A DNA stretch of 64,000 nucleotides, taken from Dethiosulfatibacter aminovorans DSM 17477 (GTDB taxonomy: Bacteria > Bacillota > Clostridia > Tissierellales > Dethiosulfatibacteraceae). Positions within the stretch are counted from its first letter, which is position 1. Every line of letters starts with the position of its first letter. A program made the translations under genes and the position numbers. The notes beneath the pieces are model-generated. The model saw nothing but the letters and a program-made list of their open reading frames with translations, did no database searches and was not told where the DNA came from. Shown in pieces: positions 8,332 through 16,413 of this stretch. The stretch lies in NCBI RefSeq assembly GCF_900142005.1, contig NZ_FQZL01000006.1, positions 300,537 through 364,536 of the forward strand. Reading direction: 5' to 3'.

Positions 8332-9672
8332 TCATTTTGAAATCACTATCTTGTCGGTTATTTCTCTAACCATTCCACTAATGGATGCATGTACACGAGC
8401 TCCAAGTTTTCCTTCTTCACAGCTTGCAATGACTTGACCCTCAGTGACCGAATCACCGATTTCAACAACAGGTTTTGATGGTGCTCCAATATGCTGTGAG
8501 AGGGGGATACTTACGCTGTTAGGTTTGTAACTGGTACTTGCTTCAATTTTTGCTAAATAGTATTTATTGAGGCCTAGTCTTGATATAATCCTTTTTGTAG
8601 GTATCTTTCTATATCGACGGAAATAATCTTCTTTCAACTCTTTCACTTCACTTCCATACCTTATACCATTTTCAGCAAGGAGTTTTTTCACTTCGCTATT
8701 TATAGTCCTTGGTTGAAGTCCCATGGGACAGGCAAAGTTTTCACATACACCACATTCACTGCAAAGCATGGCAGCCTTTACATCATCATATTGCAATATT
8801 GATTCAAAGCTCGTATTCATAGCTAGTTTTCTCATTATCCTGTGAGGCTGTATTCCATGGCCAAGTAGATTCCTAGGGCATAACTGGGAACAGAAATTAC
8901 ACTGTATACAGGCCGATGAAGCCAGTTTTCTCATTGTTTCTATACTTACTCTATTCTTTATTGTAAGGTGATCATCTTCAGATAGTACTATTATTCCAGA
9001 AGTGGTTTTTTTTACATGACTGTTTCTGACATCTGATTCTTCCAGGTATTTCCCCATCATTGGTCCGCCATCTATAACTGAATAATTTCTAGTCAAACTT
9101 CCACCGGCAATTTCTATGCATTCTTCAAATGACGTTCCAATTGGAACATCCACGATTGTAGGATTCTTTACATTTCCTGTGACTGTCAACACTCTATTTG
9201 TAAATGGAATTCCATTTATAGCATCAAAAATATGCTTTAAAGTTGTTACATTGCTTACAACGCATCCTACATTAAGAGGAATACCACCTTCCGGCACTAT
9301 TCTTCCAGTTGTTTCATAAACGACAACCTGTTCATCCCCAGCAGGATAAAAACTTTTCATTCCATGAATTCTTATATTTGCATTATTCTTTTTAATTGCA
9401 TCTTTCAATGATTCTATTTCACTTTTATATTCATTCTTCAATGCGATAATACAAGTTTGTGCCTCCAGTTCCTTCATAACCGCACTAATCGCCACCACCA
9501 CTTCATGAGCTTTATTTTTCATAATCCACCGGTCTGAATAAAGCAATGGTTCACACTCTACTGCATTTATCAGAAAATATTCAACTTTTGCATTCATCTT
9601 AACATGAGTTGGAAATCCCGCTCCACCACAGCCCACGATACCTGCACAATATACTTTATCAACTAATTTCAT
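8332..9672 (-). CDS. pduS: PduS-type cobalamin reductase / RnfC-like electron transfer protein
   Basis: The 446-residue protein starts VYCAGIVGCGGAGFPTHVK, the glycine-rich FMN/NADH-binding signature of the RnfC/NuoF-like fold. It has an SLBB-type region (about 115-190) and two [4Fe-4S] motifs near 255-310: CIQCNFCSQLCP and CSECGVCENFACP. The C-terminal segment (about 385-446) resembles a biotinyl/lipoyl-like hammerhead domain. PduS reduces cob(III)alamin towards the Co(I) form used by the adenosyltransferase and may also recycle NADH. In this operon it would serve EutT and the B12-dependent EutBC lyase, with PduT as electron exit. Confidence 0.92.
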   Translation of the reverse strand: MKLVDKVYCAGIVGCGGAGFPTHVKMNAKVEYFLINAVECEPLLYSDRWIMKNKAHEVVVAISAVMKELEAQTCIIALKNEYKSEIESLKDAIKKNNANIRIHGMKSFYPAGDEQVVVYETTGRIVPEGGIPLNVGCVVSNVTTLKHIFDAINGIPFTNRVLTVTGNVKNPTIVDVPIGTSFEECIEIAGGSLTRNYSVIDGGPMMGKYLEESDVRNSHVKKTTSGIIVLSEDDHLTIKNRVSIETMRKLASSACIQCNFCSQLCPRNLLGHGIQPHRIMRKLAMNTSFESILQYDDVKAAMLCSECGVCENFACPMGLQPRTINSEVKKLLAENGIRYGSEVKELKEDYFRRYRKIPTKRIISRLGLNKYYLAKIEASTSYKPNSVSIPLSQHIGAPSKPVVEIGDSVTEGQVIASCEEGKLGARVHASISGMVREITDKIVISK

Positions 9673-9707
9673 AACATTCCTTTCTGTAAAACAAACCTTT
9701 TCACTTT

Positions 9708-9980
9708 CTAATCTTCACTAATCTCTAGAGAATCAATTATTCCTACAATCGCACAGTCAATAGGAATATCTCGTCCACGACCTATCGCAAGTCTAGCCGG
9801 ACTTCCTTTTACGACCAATACTCTTTCTCCTATTCCAGATCCAACTACATCAATTGCAACAAAAACCTTTTTGTCTCCTTGACTTGTCTCTGTTTCCTTT
9901 ACAACCATCATTTTTGTACCCTTAAGAGATTCTTCTTTTCTTGTTGCCCACACATTACCAATCACTTTGCATATCTGCAT
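9708..9980 (-). CDS. eutN: EutN/CcmL pentameric vertex protein of the microcompartment
   Basis: The 90-residue protein has the EutN/CcmL fold signature: MQICKVIGNVWATRKEESL, then a central VAIDVVGSGIGERVLVVKGSPAR, ending IPIDCAIVGIID. Proteins of this family form pentamers that cap the vertices of polyhedral shells. AAAGGAG lies upstream of the ATG. It is embedded between pduL and pduS in the same orientation, with short gaps. It is the only vertex protein in the locus, so it should be required for a closed shell. Confidence 0.95.
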   Translation of the reverse strand: MQICKVIGNVWATRKEESLKGTKMMVVKETETSQGDKKVFVAIDVVGSGIGERVLVVKGSPARLAIGRGRDIPIDCAIVGIIDSLEISED

Positions 9981-9998
9981 AGCGACACGCTCCTTTCA

Positions 9999-10868
9999 TC
10001 AAACAAAATTCAATATCTTATTATTCCTGCTAAAAATATCCTTAGCTGAAGGGGTTATGATTGTACCTGCCGGAACATCAATATTTTCACCTTTACACTT
10101 TATGAGATCAGTAGCCTTGCTTTCAGTAATGAGCTTTCCAATATCCATCGGCTTTTTATCTTCTTGTTTCTCTAAACAATTAATATCAGAGTTTTCAACT
10201 TCCAGTTCACAATTCATTTCATTTAAATCAAGTATTGTTCCATAATTATTCTTTTCAAGCGCACATGCATTTGCTTCGTCATAGTCAATATGCATGGCCA
10301 AGGTAAAATCAGGGTTTACCCTCACTACAACATCATCAAATGTCATTGGCCGCTGTCCGGCTATCCTTACTCTAACTCGTTGTCCGTTGACCAGCCCAAA
10401 AGCCCTTGCATCACCAACACTCATATGTATATGGCATTTTGCAACTATAACACTATTTACCGCCTCAACCATTCCATTGTTTCCAACAAGATATGCACTA
10501 GATGCATTATTGAGATTTCCTGAGAGATTAACAGGTGCATTCAATCCTAGTGTTCTTGCATCAGTCATTGATATTTCAACTTGAGTAGCATCCCTTTCAG
10601 GTCCTAGAACTGCTACGTTTTCAATAATTCCCTTATCCGTAATCAACTTGATTCTCTGTTCAGATAAAAACTCACCAGGTTGTGACAAGTCTCTTCTTTT
10701 TGTTAACTTCGCTCCTTTTCCAAAAAGCGCTTCAACATCGTTTCTCGAAAGGTGTACATGCCTGGCTGACGCTTCAACGGGTACTAATTTTGACTTTCTT
10801 TCAACTCTCTTGTTTGAAATCTCATTTAGTATTTTTTCCACTATGTCCTTAATTTCATAATTATTCAT
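9999..10868 (-). CDS. pduL: PduL-type phosphate propanoyl/acetyltransferase with C-terminal extension
   Basis: The 289-residue enzyme transfers the acyl group from CoA to phosphate inside the shell and recycles CoA for EutE. The start is the ATG at 10868 (AAGGA 8 nt upstream). Residues 1-21 form an amphipathic helix typical of encapsulation peptides. The two PduL domains carry the zinc-binding motifs ARHVHLS, KCHIHMS and LAMHIDYDEANAC. PduL enzymes are usually nearer 210 residues. Here about 65-80 residues are added at the C terminus, ending in ITPSAKD (271-277), a motif also found near the start of the neighbouring EutT. It takes the place of EutD, which is absent. Confidence 0.93.
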   Translation of the reverse strand: MNNYEIKDIVEKILNEISNKRVERKSKLVPVEASARHVHLSRNDVEALFGKGAKLTKRRDLSQPGEFLSEQRIKLITDKGIIENVAVLGPERDATQVEISMTDARTLGLNAPVNLSGNLNNASSAYLVGNNGMVEAVNSVIVAKCHIHMSVGDARAFGLVNGQRVRVRIAGQRPMTFDDVVVRVNPDFTLAMHIDYDEANACALEKNNYGTILDLNEMNCELEVENSDINCLEKQEDKKPMDIGKLITESKATDLIKCKGENIDVPAGTIITPSAKDIFSRNNKILNFV

Positions 10869-10879
10869 TGACATCATCC

Positions 10880-11623
10880 TTAATTTTTATAATATCCTGC
10901 CAACACTCGACATAGAAGTATATAAGAACAGCTGCTCAATCTGTTAAGTCCTTTGACTATATCTATTCTACTGTTTCCATCTTCCATATCAAATGCTTCA
11001 GCCGCTATAAGTTCCGTTTCTCGTATTACTGTCCTTAATGTGTTTAAGCTTATGCACAATTCACCCATTTTATAATTGGGTGTTGGATGAGGTATTCCAT
11101 ATACCGCTTTTATATTATGAGATACATATCGGATCTTCTCTGCATACATTCCCATAATATATGCTTCTCCAAGTGGTGTACCCTTTACTTCTGCAGAAAG
11201 CATTTCCCTTGTAAATTGAAGCATTTCTTCCAAATCATCAATCAGTTTTTCATGTTTTCCCCTATATGCAACCAGTTGGCTTTCTATTATTTTCGCCTGA
11301 AGACTATCTAGCTTTCCTCTGAAAACAATTTGTTTATTTGTTTTCTTCACTATGTTCATTCCGTACAAGTGAGTCATATCCTCAGGCTTTTCATCAAATG
11401 TTTCGCCGGTTTCAATACTTATGTACTCGCTGGAACATCCCCTGGAAACTGGCATTTCTTCTATTTCATATTCCACTTCATTTGCTGTTTCTATACTAAT
11501 CTTATTTTCGGAAGCAAAATCCTTTGCCGCTGGTGTAATTAGAGTTTCACTGTCAATAATTATTTTCCTCTTTTCCCCATCATTGAACCTTTTTCTTAAA
11601 TTGGCTTCTGTCATCACTTTCAT
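10880..11623 (-). CDS. eutT: EutT-like ATP:cob(I)alamin adenosyltransferase
   Basis: The 247-residue protein makes adenosylcobalamin for the ethanolamine lyase. The C-terminal half (about 95-245) is the cobalamin adenosyltransferase helical bundle: FRGKLDSLQAKII, then LNTLRTVIRETELIAAEAF and IDIVKGLNRLSS, which match EutT of enterobacteria. The N-terminal segment has LITPAAKD (28-35), the short motif also present in EutT and EutQ relatives. The HX11CCXXC metal motif of enterobacterial EutT is not present. TAGGAG precedes the ATG. It follows eutM after a stable hairpin, and ends 11 nt before the pduL start. Confidence 0.88.
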   Translation of the reverse strand: MKVMTEANLRKRFNDGEKRKIIIDSETLITPAAKDFASENKISIETANEVEYEIEEMPVSRGCSSEYISIETGETFDEKPEDMTHLYGMNIVKKTNKQIVFRGKLDSLQAKIIESQLVAYRGKHEKLIDDLEEMLQFTREMLSAEVKGTPLGEAYIMGMYAEKIRYVSHNIKAVYGIPHPTPNYKMGELCISLNTLRTVIRETELIAAEAFDMEDGNSRIDIVKGLNRLSSCSYILLCRVLAGYYKN

Positions 11624-11666
11624 TCTAAACTCCTAATCAATATGGATTCATTGCCTACTTATGACA

Positions 11667-11699
11667 ATTTCCCTGCGGAATATTCTTCCACAGGGAAAT
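11667..11699 (-). other. Stable intercistronic hairpin after eutM
   Basis: A 14-bp stem with a single G-T wobble on the minus strand (arms 11667-11680 and 11686-11699, 5-nt loop) lies just behind the eutM stop. No T run follows it. It is more likely an mRNA-stabilising or partial read-through element than a full terminator, and would favour higher eutM than downstream levels. Confidence 0.6.
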
Positions 11700-11704
11700 C
11701 CAAA

Positions 11705-11992
11705 TTACTTATCGAGGGTTGGAAGTATTGATTCAACCTCTGTATGAGGACGTGGAATTACATGTACTGAAAGCAACTCTCCAATCTTTTCTGCCGCTGC
11801 AGCTCCTGCATCTGTAGCCGCCTTGACTGCTCCCACATCGCCCCTTACCATTACAGTAACAAGACCTCCACCAACATGTGTTTTCCCAATAAGTGTAACA
11901 TTTGCCGCCTTTACCATTGCATCCGAAGCTTCTATTGCTCCTACCAATCCTTTTGTCTCTACCATTCCTAATGCTTGTAATGAATCTGCCAT
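11705..11992 (-). CDS. eutM: EutM-type hexameric BMC shell protein
   Basis: The 95-residue single-BMC protein has the classic sequence [19 protein letters not shown], then a pore-facing region near [31 protein letters not shown] and a C-terminal [12 protein letters not shown]. This is the bulk hexamer that tiles microcompartment facets. GGAGG precedes the start. It is the only canonical single-BMC protein of the locus, so the facets would be built from EutM plus the tandem-domain proteins EutL and PduT. Confidence 0.96.
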   Translation of the reverse strand: MADSLQALGMVETKGLVGAIEASDAMVKAANVTLIGKTHVGGGLVTVMVRGDVGAVKAATDAGAAAAEKIGELLSVHVIPRPHTEVESILPTLDK

Positions 11993-12008
11993 TTTAATCC
12001 TCCAATTT

Positions 12009-13493
12009 TTAATTTATTGACAATCTTCTTAAAACTGCCTTAGTAATTTCTTCTACCTGTTCTTTTGAAAAAGTTTCAGATGTATTACTTGATTTTAAGT
12101 TCTCGAATTCATCTACTACTTCTTTACCGCTTATGTCAGACAGTTCCTTTACTCCATACGCAACTCTTCTAACATTCAACAAATGCATAGGTGTGATATT
12201 GTCTGATGTTGAACTACCCCCTACTGCACCGCATCCTAAAGTAAATGCAGGACTCAGATTTGTTGTTGCTCCTACTCCACCAAGAGTTGCCGGTGTATTT
12301 ACCAGCAGCCTCGATACTGGTTTTTTCAGTGCAAATTCCTTAACAACACTTTCATCTTTTGTATGTATTGTCATAGTATGTCCTACTCCCTCATTGTGTA
12401 GAATCTCCATACTTCTCTCACATGCTCTTTCCCAGCTGTTCTCTGTATAGAATGCAAGAATAGGACACAATTTTTCTCTTGCATACGGATTGTTTTTTCC
12501 AACTTCATTTTGCTCTGCCACTAAAATCTTTGTTCCTACAGGAATTCTTATATTTGCCAGGTCCGCTATGGTTTTTGCATCTTTTCCTACAATTTGAGGA
12601 TTCATAGTTCCATTGCTTCGAAGTATAAATTTCGCAAGCTTCTCAATCTCCTCAGTCGTCATGAAATAACATCCCTGCTTTTTCAGTTTTTCTACAACCT
12701 CGTCCTTAATACAGTCTTCGGTTATTATACTTTGTTCAGATGCACATATAGTTCCATTATCAAATGTTTTACTTTCCACAATTTGTCTTACAGCCTTGGA
12801 AACATCTGCAGATTGCTCTATAAAGGCAGGTCCATTTCCAGGTCCCACTCCAATAGCAGGATTTCCTGAACTGTATGCAGCCCTGACCATTGCTTCACCG
12901 CCTGTAGCCAGTATCATTCCAATTCTCCTGTCGGTTATAAGTTCATTCACCGCCTGTAAAGTAACATTCTCAATAGAAAGAACCGTATCCTTTGGTCCTC
13001 CTGCATCGACAATTGCTTCTTTTATTATCCTTATGGTTTCAAGAATACATTTCCTTGCATTAGGATGAGGACTGAAGATTACTGAATTTCCAGATTTGAT
13101 TGAAATTATTGCCTTGTACATGGTTGTTGACGTTGGATTAGTAGAAGGTATCAACGCCGCTACAATTCCAACAGGCACGCCTACATCCATCAACTTTTTT
13201 TCAGCATCTTCATTTATTATGCCTATTGTTTTCATATCCTTGCAACTTTCATAGGTCATTGTACTTCCAAGCAGGTTTTTGAGCACCTTGTCCTGCCATC
13301 TCCCAAACCCTGTCTCTTCAACTGCCAGCTTGGCCAATAACTCAGCATTACTGGCACATGCTTTTGCAATTTTTGCAACAATAGCATCTATTTGTTCTTG
13401 ATTATATTCGGACAGCTGCTTCTGTGCTTGTTCTGATCTTTTAATTAAATCTCTTACACTCTGTATCGAGATTAGATCTTTATCAAATGTCAT
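12009..13493 (-). CDS. eutE: EutE-type CoA-acylating acetaldehyde dehydrogenase with C-terminal encapsulation helix
   Basis: The enzyme converts acetaldehyde, NAD and CoA to acetyl-CoA inside the compartment. The start was moved to the ATG at 13493, 8 nt after AAAGGAG; 494 residues. The aldehyde dehydrogenase domain has [41 protein letters not shown] and the catalytic Cys in [10 protein letters not shown]. Unlike enterobacterial EutE, which carries its targeting helix at the N terminus, this protein ends with an amphipathic helix (about 478-494, [14 protein letters not shown]) after a flexible Ser/Asn-rich linker, so shell targeting is probably C-terminal. It lies between eutL and eutM. Confidence 0.94.
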   Translation of the reverse strand: MTFDKDLISIQSVRDLIKRSEQAQKQLSEYNQEQIDAIVAKIAKACASNAELLAKLAVEETGFGRWQDKVLKNLLGSTMTYESCKDMKTIGIINEDAEKKLMDVGVPVGIVAALIPSTNPTSTTMYKAIISIKSGNSVIFSPHPNARKCILETIRIIKEAIVDAGGPKDTVLSIENVTLQAVNELITDRRIGMILATGGEAMVRAAYSSGNPAIGVGPGNGPAFIEQSADVSKAVRQIVESKTFDNGTICASEQSIITEDCIKDEVVEKLKKQGCYFMTTEEIEKLAKFILRSNGTMNPQIVGKDAKTIADLANIRIPVGTKILVAEQNEVGKNNPYAREKLCPILAFYTENSWERACERSMEILHNEGVGHTMTIHTKDESVVKEFALKKPVSRLLVNTPATLGGVGATTNLSPAFTLGCGAVGGSSTSDNITPMHLLNVRRVAYGVKELSDISGKEVVDEFENLKSSNTSETFSKEQVEEITKAVLRRLSIN

Positions 13494-13520
13494 ATTTACC
13501 ACTCCTTTCCTGCCTATTTA

Positions 13521-14174
13521 TTATACTGACAAGGGTCTATCTGCCACCTTTTTCACTTCTGTGTAAAATGAATCACATGCAGCTTCACATGCAGCCTGTT
13601 CACCTGTCAGCAATCCTCCTGCAAAGTTTGTTTCTGTAGGAGGTCCATAAAATACCTTGATTTTTACATCCGCTGACTTCAACGCAGCATCAAGAGCACA
13701 GATTGCTTCTGAAGGAGGTGCTATCAAATAAGCCAAAGATGATCCTACGGGAATCTTGGCAATTTTTGAAAAGTATGTTCCAATGCTTGAAATGCAATGA
13801 GCAAAACATACTATGGAACCATCTTCATTTGCCTTGACAAACCCTCTCTCATTCTCAATATATGATTTAGCAACCTCCAATCCATACTTTACATCATCAG
13901 GATTTTCACCCGCAATTATTCCTATCCACTCTCCAGCAAGGTTCGTTGTCGCATTATCTGCTCCCGCATACATACTCTTTGTATATACGACACGTACATT
14001 TGCTTTTTTTGTAGATTCATCAACCGCTACATAAGATAAATCATCGCAGTCACTTGTTATTATTCCAAGACTACATTCGCTTGCTTTTGCTCCAAGCCTT
14101 CTAAGAAGAGACTGGTCTGCCCTTGGAATTATTTGACTGCTCAATACACATGCCTTTACTGATTCGCCTGTCAT
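13521..14174 (-). CDS. eutL: EutL-type tandem BMC shell protein
   Basis: The 217-residue protein (start at the ATG at 14174, GGAGG 5 nt upstream) matches EutL: VLSSQIIPRADQSLLRRLG, ECSLGIITSDCDDLSYVAVDE, AGEWIGIIAGENPDDVKYGL and FYGPPTETNFAGGLLTG. EutL has two circularly permuted BMC domains and assembles as trimers with a gated central pore thought to let ethanolamine or large cofactors pass. The 12-nt gap to eutC suggests translational coupling. Confidence 0.95.
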   Translation of the reverse strand: MTGESVKACVLSSQIIPRADQSLLRRLGAKASECSLGIITSDCDDLSYVAVDESTKKANVRVVYTKSMYAGADNATTNLAGEWIGIIAGENPDDVKYGLEVAKSYIENERGFVKANEDGSIVCFAHCISSIGTYFSKIAKIPVGSSLAYLIAPPSEAICALDAALKSADVKIKVFYGPPTETNFAGGLLTGEQAACEAACDSFYTEVKKVADRPLSV

Positions 14175-14186
14175 ATAAACCTCCAA

Positions 14187-14996
14187 CTACTTCTTCAAAT
14201 CGACTCCACTTACCTTTTGCTTAAATATCAGTTCTATCAAGTCAGCCAGGTATGCTCCTGCCTCTACTGCATTCAAGCCATTTTTATGGATATTTGACAC
14301 TACGGAACGGTTGGATTCAATCATACCCGGATATGCATCATATGCAATATAGGCACTCATACTTTCAGCAGAGCCAAGTCCTGGTCTTTCTCCAATGAGA
14401 ACACATGTAACCTTGCTGTTAACAATTTTCGAAACATGGTCCATTGTTGCCACCCTGCCATACTTGACAAAAAATGGCGTTCCTATCGATAATCCTTTTT
14501 CTTTTAATGCATCAGTCAGTATAGGCATCAATCTGTCTATATTTGCTTCGATTGCCTTTGAACTAAGACCGTCAGCCACGTAAATCTGGACATCAGGTCC
14601 TTGTAGACATTTTTCTCTGATTCCCTTACTTGTCTCTTCGCTGAACTCTCTTCCCAAATCTGGTCTGGTCAAATGCTCGTTTCTGCTTGTGCATTTGGTT
14701 TTGGCTGTAAAAAGGTTCAGCCTGTCAAGATAATCATCCGATACATCCAACATGACCGAATCTACTGCAGCCGCTTGATCTGTTCTAAGTTTCAATAATG
14801 TCTTTGTCTTCAGCCTTGCACCAGATTTCCCAATTCCTATTCTAGCTGAAGTTTTTTGAATCATGTTTTCCATTGCTTTGGGATTCTGGAATCTTGGAAC
14901 TATAACTTCTTCCTTTGCTGGTTCTTGCTTTGCAGAAGAATTCGCAAGCTCTTCCAATACATCCTTGACAATTGTTTCTATATCCATGTTAATCAT
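14187..14996 (-). CDS. eutC: Ethanolamine ammonia-lyase small subunit
   Basis: The 269-residue B12-binding partner of EutB deaminates ethanolamine to acetaldehyde and ammonia. Recognisable segments are TSARIGIGKSGARLKT, LFTAKTKCTSRNEHLTRPDLGR, PDVQIYVADGLSSKAIEAN, VLIGERPGLGSAESMSAYIAYD and IHKNGLNAVEAGAYLADLI. Residues 1-20 form a short amphipathic helix (MDIETIVKDVLEELA) followed by a Lys/Glu/Pro linker, as in encapsulation peptides. GGGAGAG lies upstream of the ATG. It is directly downstream of eutB. Confidence 0.97.
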   Translation of the reverse strand: MINMDIETIVKDVLEELANSSAKQEPAKEEVIVPRFQNPKAMENMIQKTSARIGIGKSGARLKTKTLLKLRTDQAAAVDSVMLDVSDDYLDRLNLFTAKTKCTSRNEHLTRPDLGREFSEETSKGIREKCLQGPDVQIYVADGLSSKAIEANIDRLMPILTDALKEKGLSIGTPFFVKYGRVATMDHVSKIVNSKVTCVLIGERPGLGSAESMSAYIAYDAYPGMIESNRSVVSNIHKNGLNAVEAGAYLADLIELIFKQKVSGVDLKK

Positions 14997-15025
14997 ATAT
15001 TAAATATCTCTCCCATCTGCAACAA

Positions 15026-16396
15026 CTATCTGTTATAAGTGAAAATTGTTGGATCTCCTGCATTCTTGGTTAATTTGCCATTTTCCATAATTCCCATCTT
15101 TTCCAACCATATCTCAAATTCTTTAATTGGACGCAAGCCAAGTATTTCCCTTACAGCAGCAGCGTCATGATAAGAATTAGATTGATAATTCAACATAATA
15201 TCGTCACTTCCAGGCACGCCTATTGTGAAATTGATGCCAGCACTTGCAAGGAGCATTGTAAGATTCTCTATATCATTTTGATCTGCATCCATGTGATTTG
15301 TGTAGCAACAGTCGCATCCCATAGGAACACCTGTAAGCTTGCCCATGAAATGATCTTCTAAACCGGCTCTGATTACCTGCTTACTGTTATAAAGATATTC
15401 CGGACCGATGAATCCGACTACGGTATTTACCATGAAAGGCTTGAATGCCTTTGCATATCCGTAACATCTTGCTTCCATAGTGACTTGATCCGTCCCATAA
15501 TGGGCATTGCTTGACAATTCTGACCCTTGTCCTGTTTCAAAATACATCACATTTGGTCCCGTTCCTGTACCCTGACTAATCAATAGTTGGCGAGCTTCCC
15601 TTATGGTACCTGTCGAAAAACCAAATGCCTGGTTGCCCTTTTCACTACCTGCAATGCTTTGAAATATAATATCTGTTGGCGCTCCATTTTTAACCGCTTC
15701 TATCTGTGTTTTAATATGACCCAAAACACAAGTCTGTGTTGGTATGTCAAATTGTTGCTTTATTTCATGAAACCTCTTAAGCACTTCACTAAGACTTGCT
15801 ACTGTATCGTTTACGGGATTCAATCCCACAAGGGCATCTCCACAACCATAGCTGAGTCCCTCAAACAAGGATGCTGTTATACCCTCAATTCCATCAGTTG
15901 TATGGTTGGGCTGAAGTCTTGTTGAAAAATTGCCTCTTGAACCGATAGTGGTGTTGCAATGTGCCGTTATTCTGATTTTAGAAGCCCCGTAAATCAGATC
16001 CAGATTACTCATCAGTTTACAGACAGCAGCCACCATTTCACTGGTCAATCCACAGGATATTCTCTTGATATCTGATTCCTTGGTTTCATTGTCTAGTATC
16101 CATTCTCTTAAATCACTAACAGTCCAATTCCTTATTTGACTGTATATCTTCTCATTCACCTGATCTTGAATAATCCTTGTTACTTCATCTGTATCATAGG
16201 GTACAACTGGATTATCTCTTAAATCACTGAGCATCAGGTCTGACAAAACTTCTTTTGCAGCTATTCTTTCAAGTCCCGTAGACGCTGCCAAACCAGCAAG
16301 GATATCACCCGATTTCTCCTCATTAGCTTTTGCCAACACCTCTTTTATTGAGTCAAATACGAAGGTTTGACCCCTAAGAGTTGCTTTTAAGTTCAT
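15026..16396 (-). CDS. eutB: Ethanolamine ammonia-lyase large subunit
   Basis: The 456-residue catalytic subunit forms the TIM barrel that holds adenosylcobalamin with EutC. The start is the ATG at 16396 (AAAGGAGAAACAA upstream). Landmark segments are ANEEKSGDILAGLAASTGLERIAAK, ITAHCNTTIGSRGNFSTRLQPNHTTD, EGLSYGCGDALVGLNPV, FETGQGSELSSNAHYG, GFIGPEYLYNSKQVIRAGLED and CYTNHMDADQNDIENL. The length matches the family. It follows eutA with a 17-nt gap and precedes eutC. Confidence 0.98.
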   Translation of the reverse strand: MNLKATLRGQTFVFDSIKEVLAKANEEKSGDILAGLAASTGLERIAAKEVLSDLMLSDLRDNPVVPYDTDEVTRIIQDQVNEKIYSQIRNWTVSDLREWILDNETKESDIKRISCGLTSEMVAAVCKLMSNLDLIYGASKIRITAHCNTTIGSRGNFSTRLQPNHTTDGIEGITASLFEGLSYGCGDALVGLNPVNDTVASLSEVLKRFHEIKQQFDIPTQTCVLGHIKTQIEAVKNGAPTDIIFQSIAGSEKGNQAFGFSTGTIREARQLLISQGTGTGPNVMYFETGQGSELSSNAHYGTDQVTMEARCYGYAKAFKPFMVNTVVGFIGPEYLYNSKQVIRAGLEDHFMGKLTGVPMGCDCCYTNHMDADQNDIENLTMLLASAGINFTIGVPGSDDIMLNYQSNSYHDAAAVREILGLRPIKEFEIWLEKMGIMENGKLTKNAGDPTIFTYNR

Positions 16397-16413
16397 TTGT
16401 TTCTCCTTTCGAT

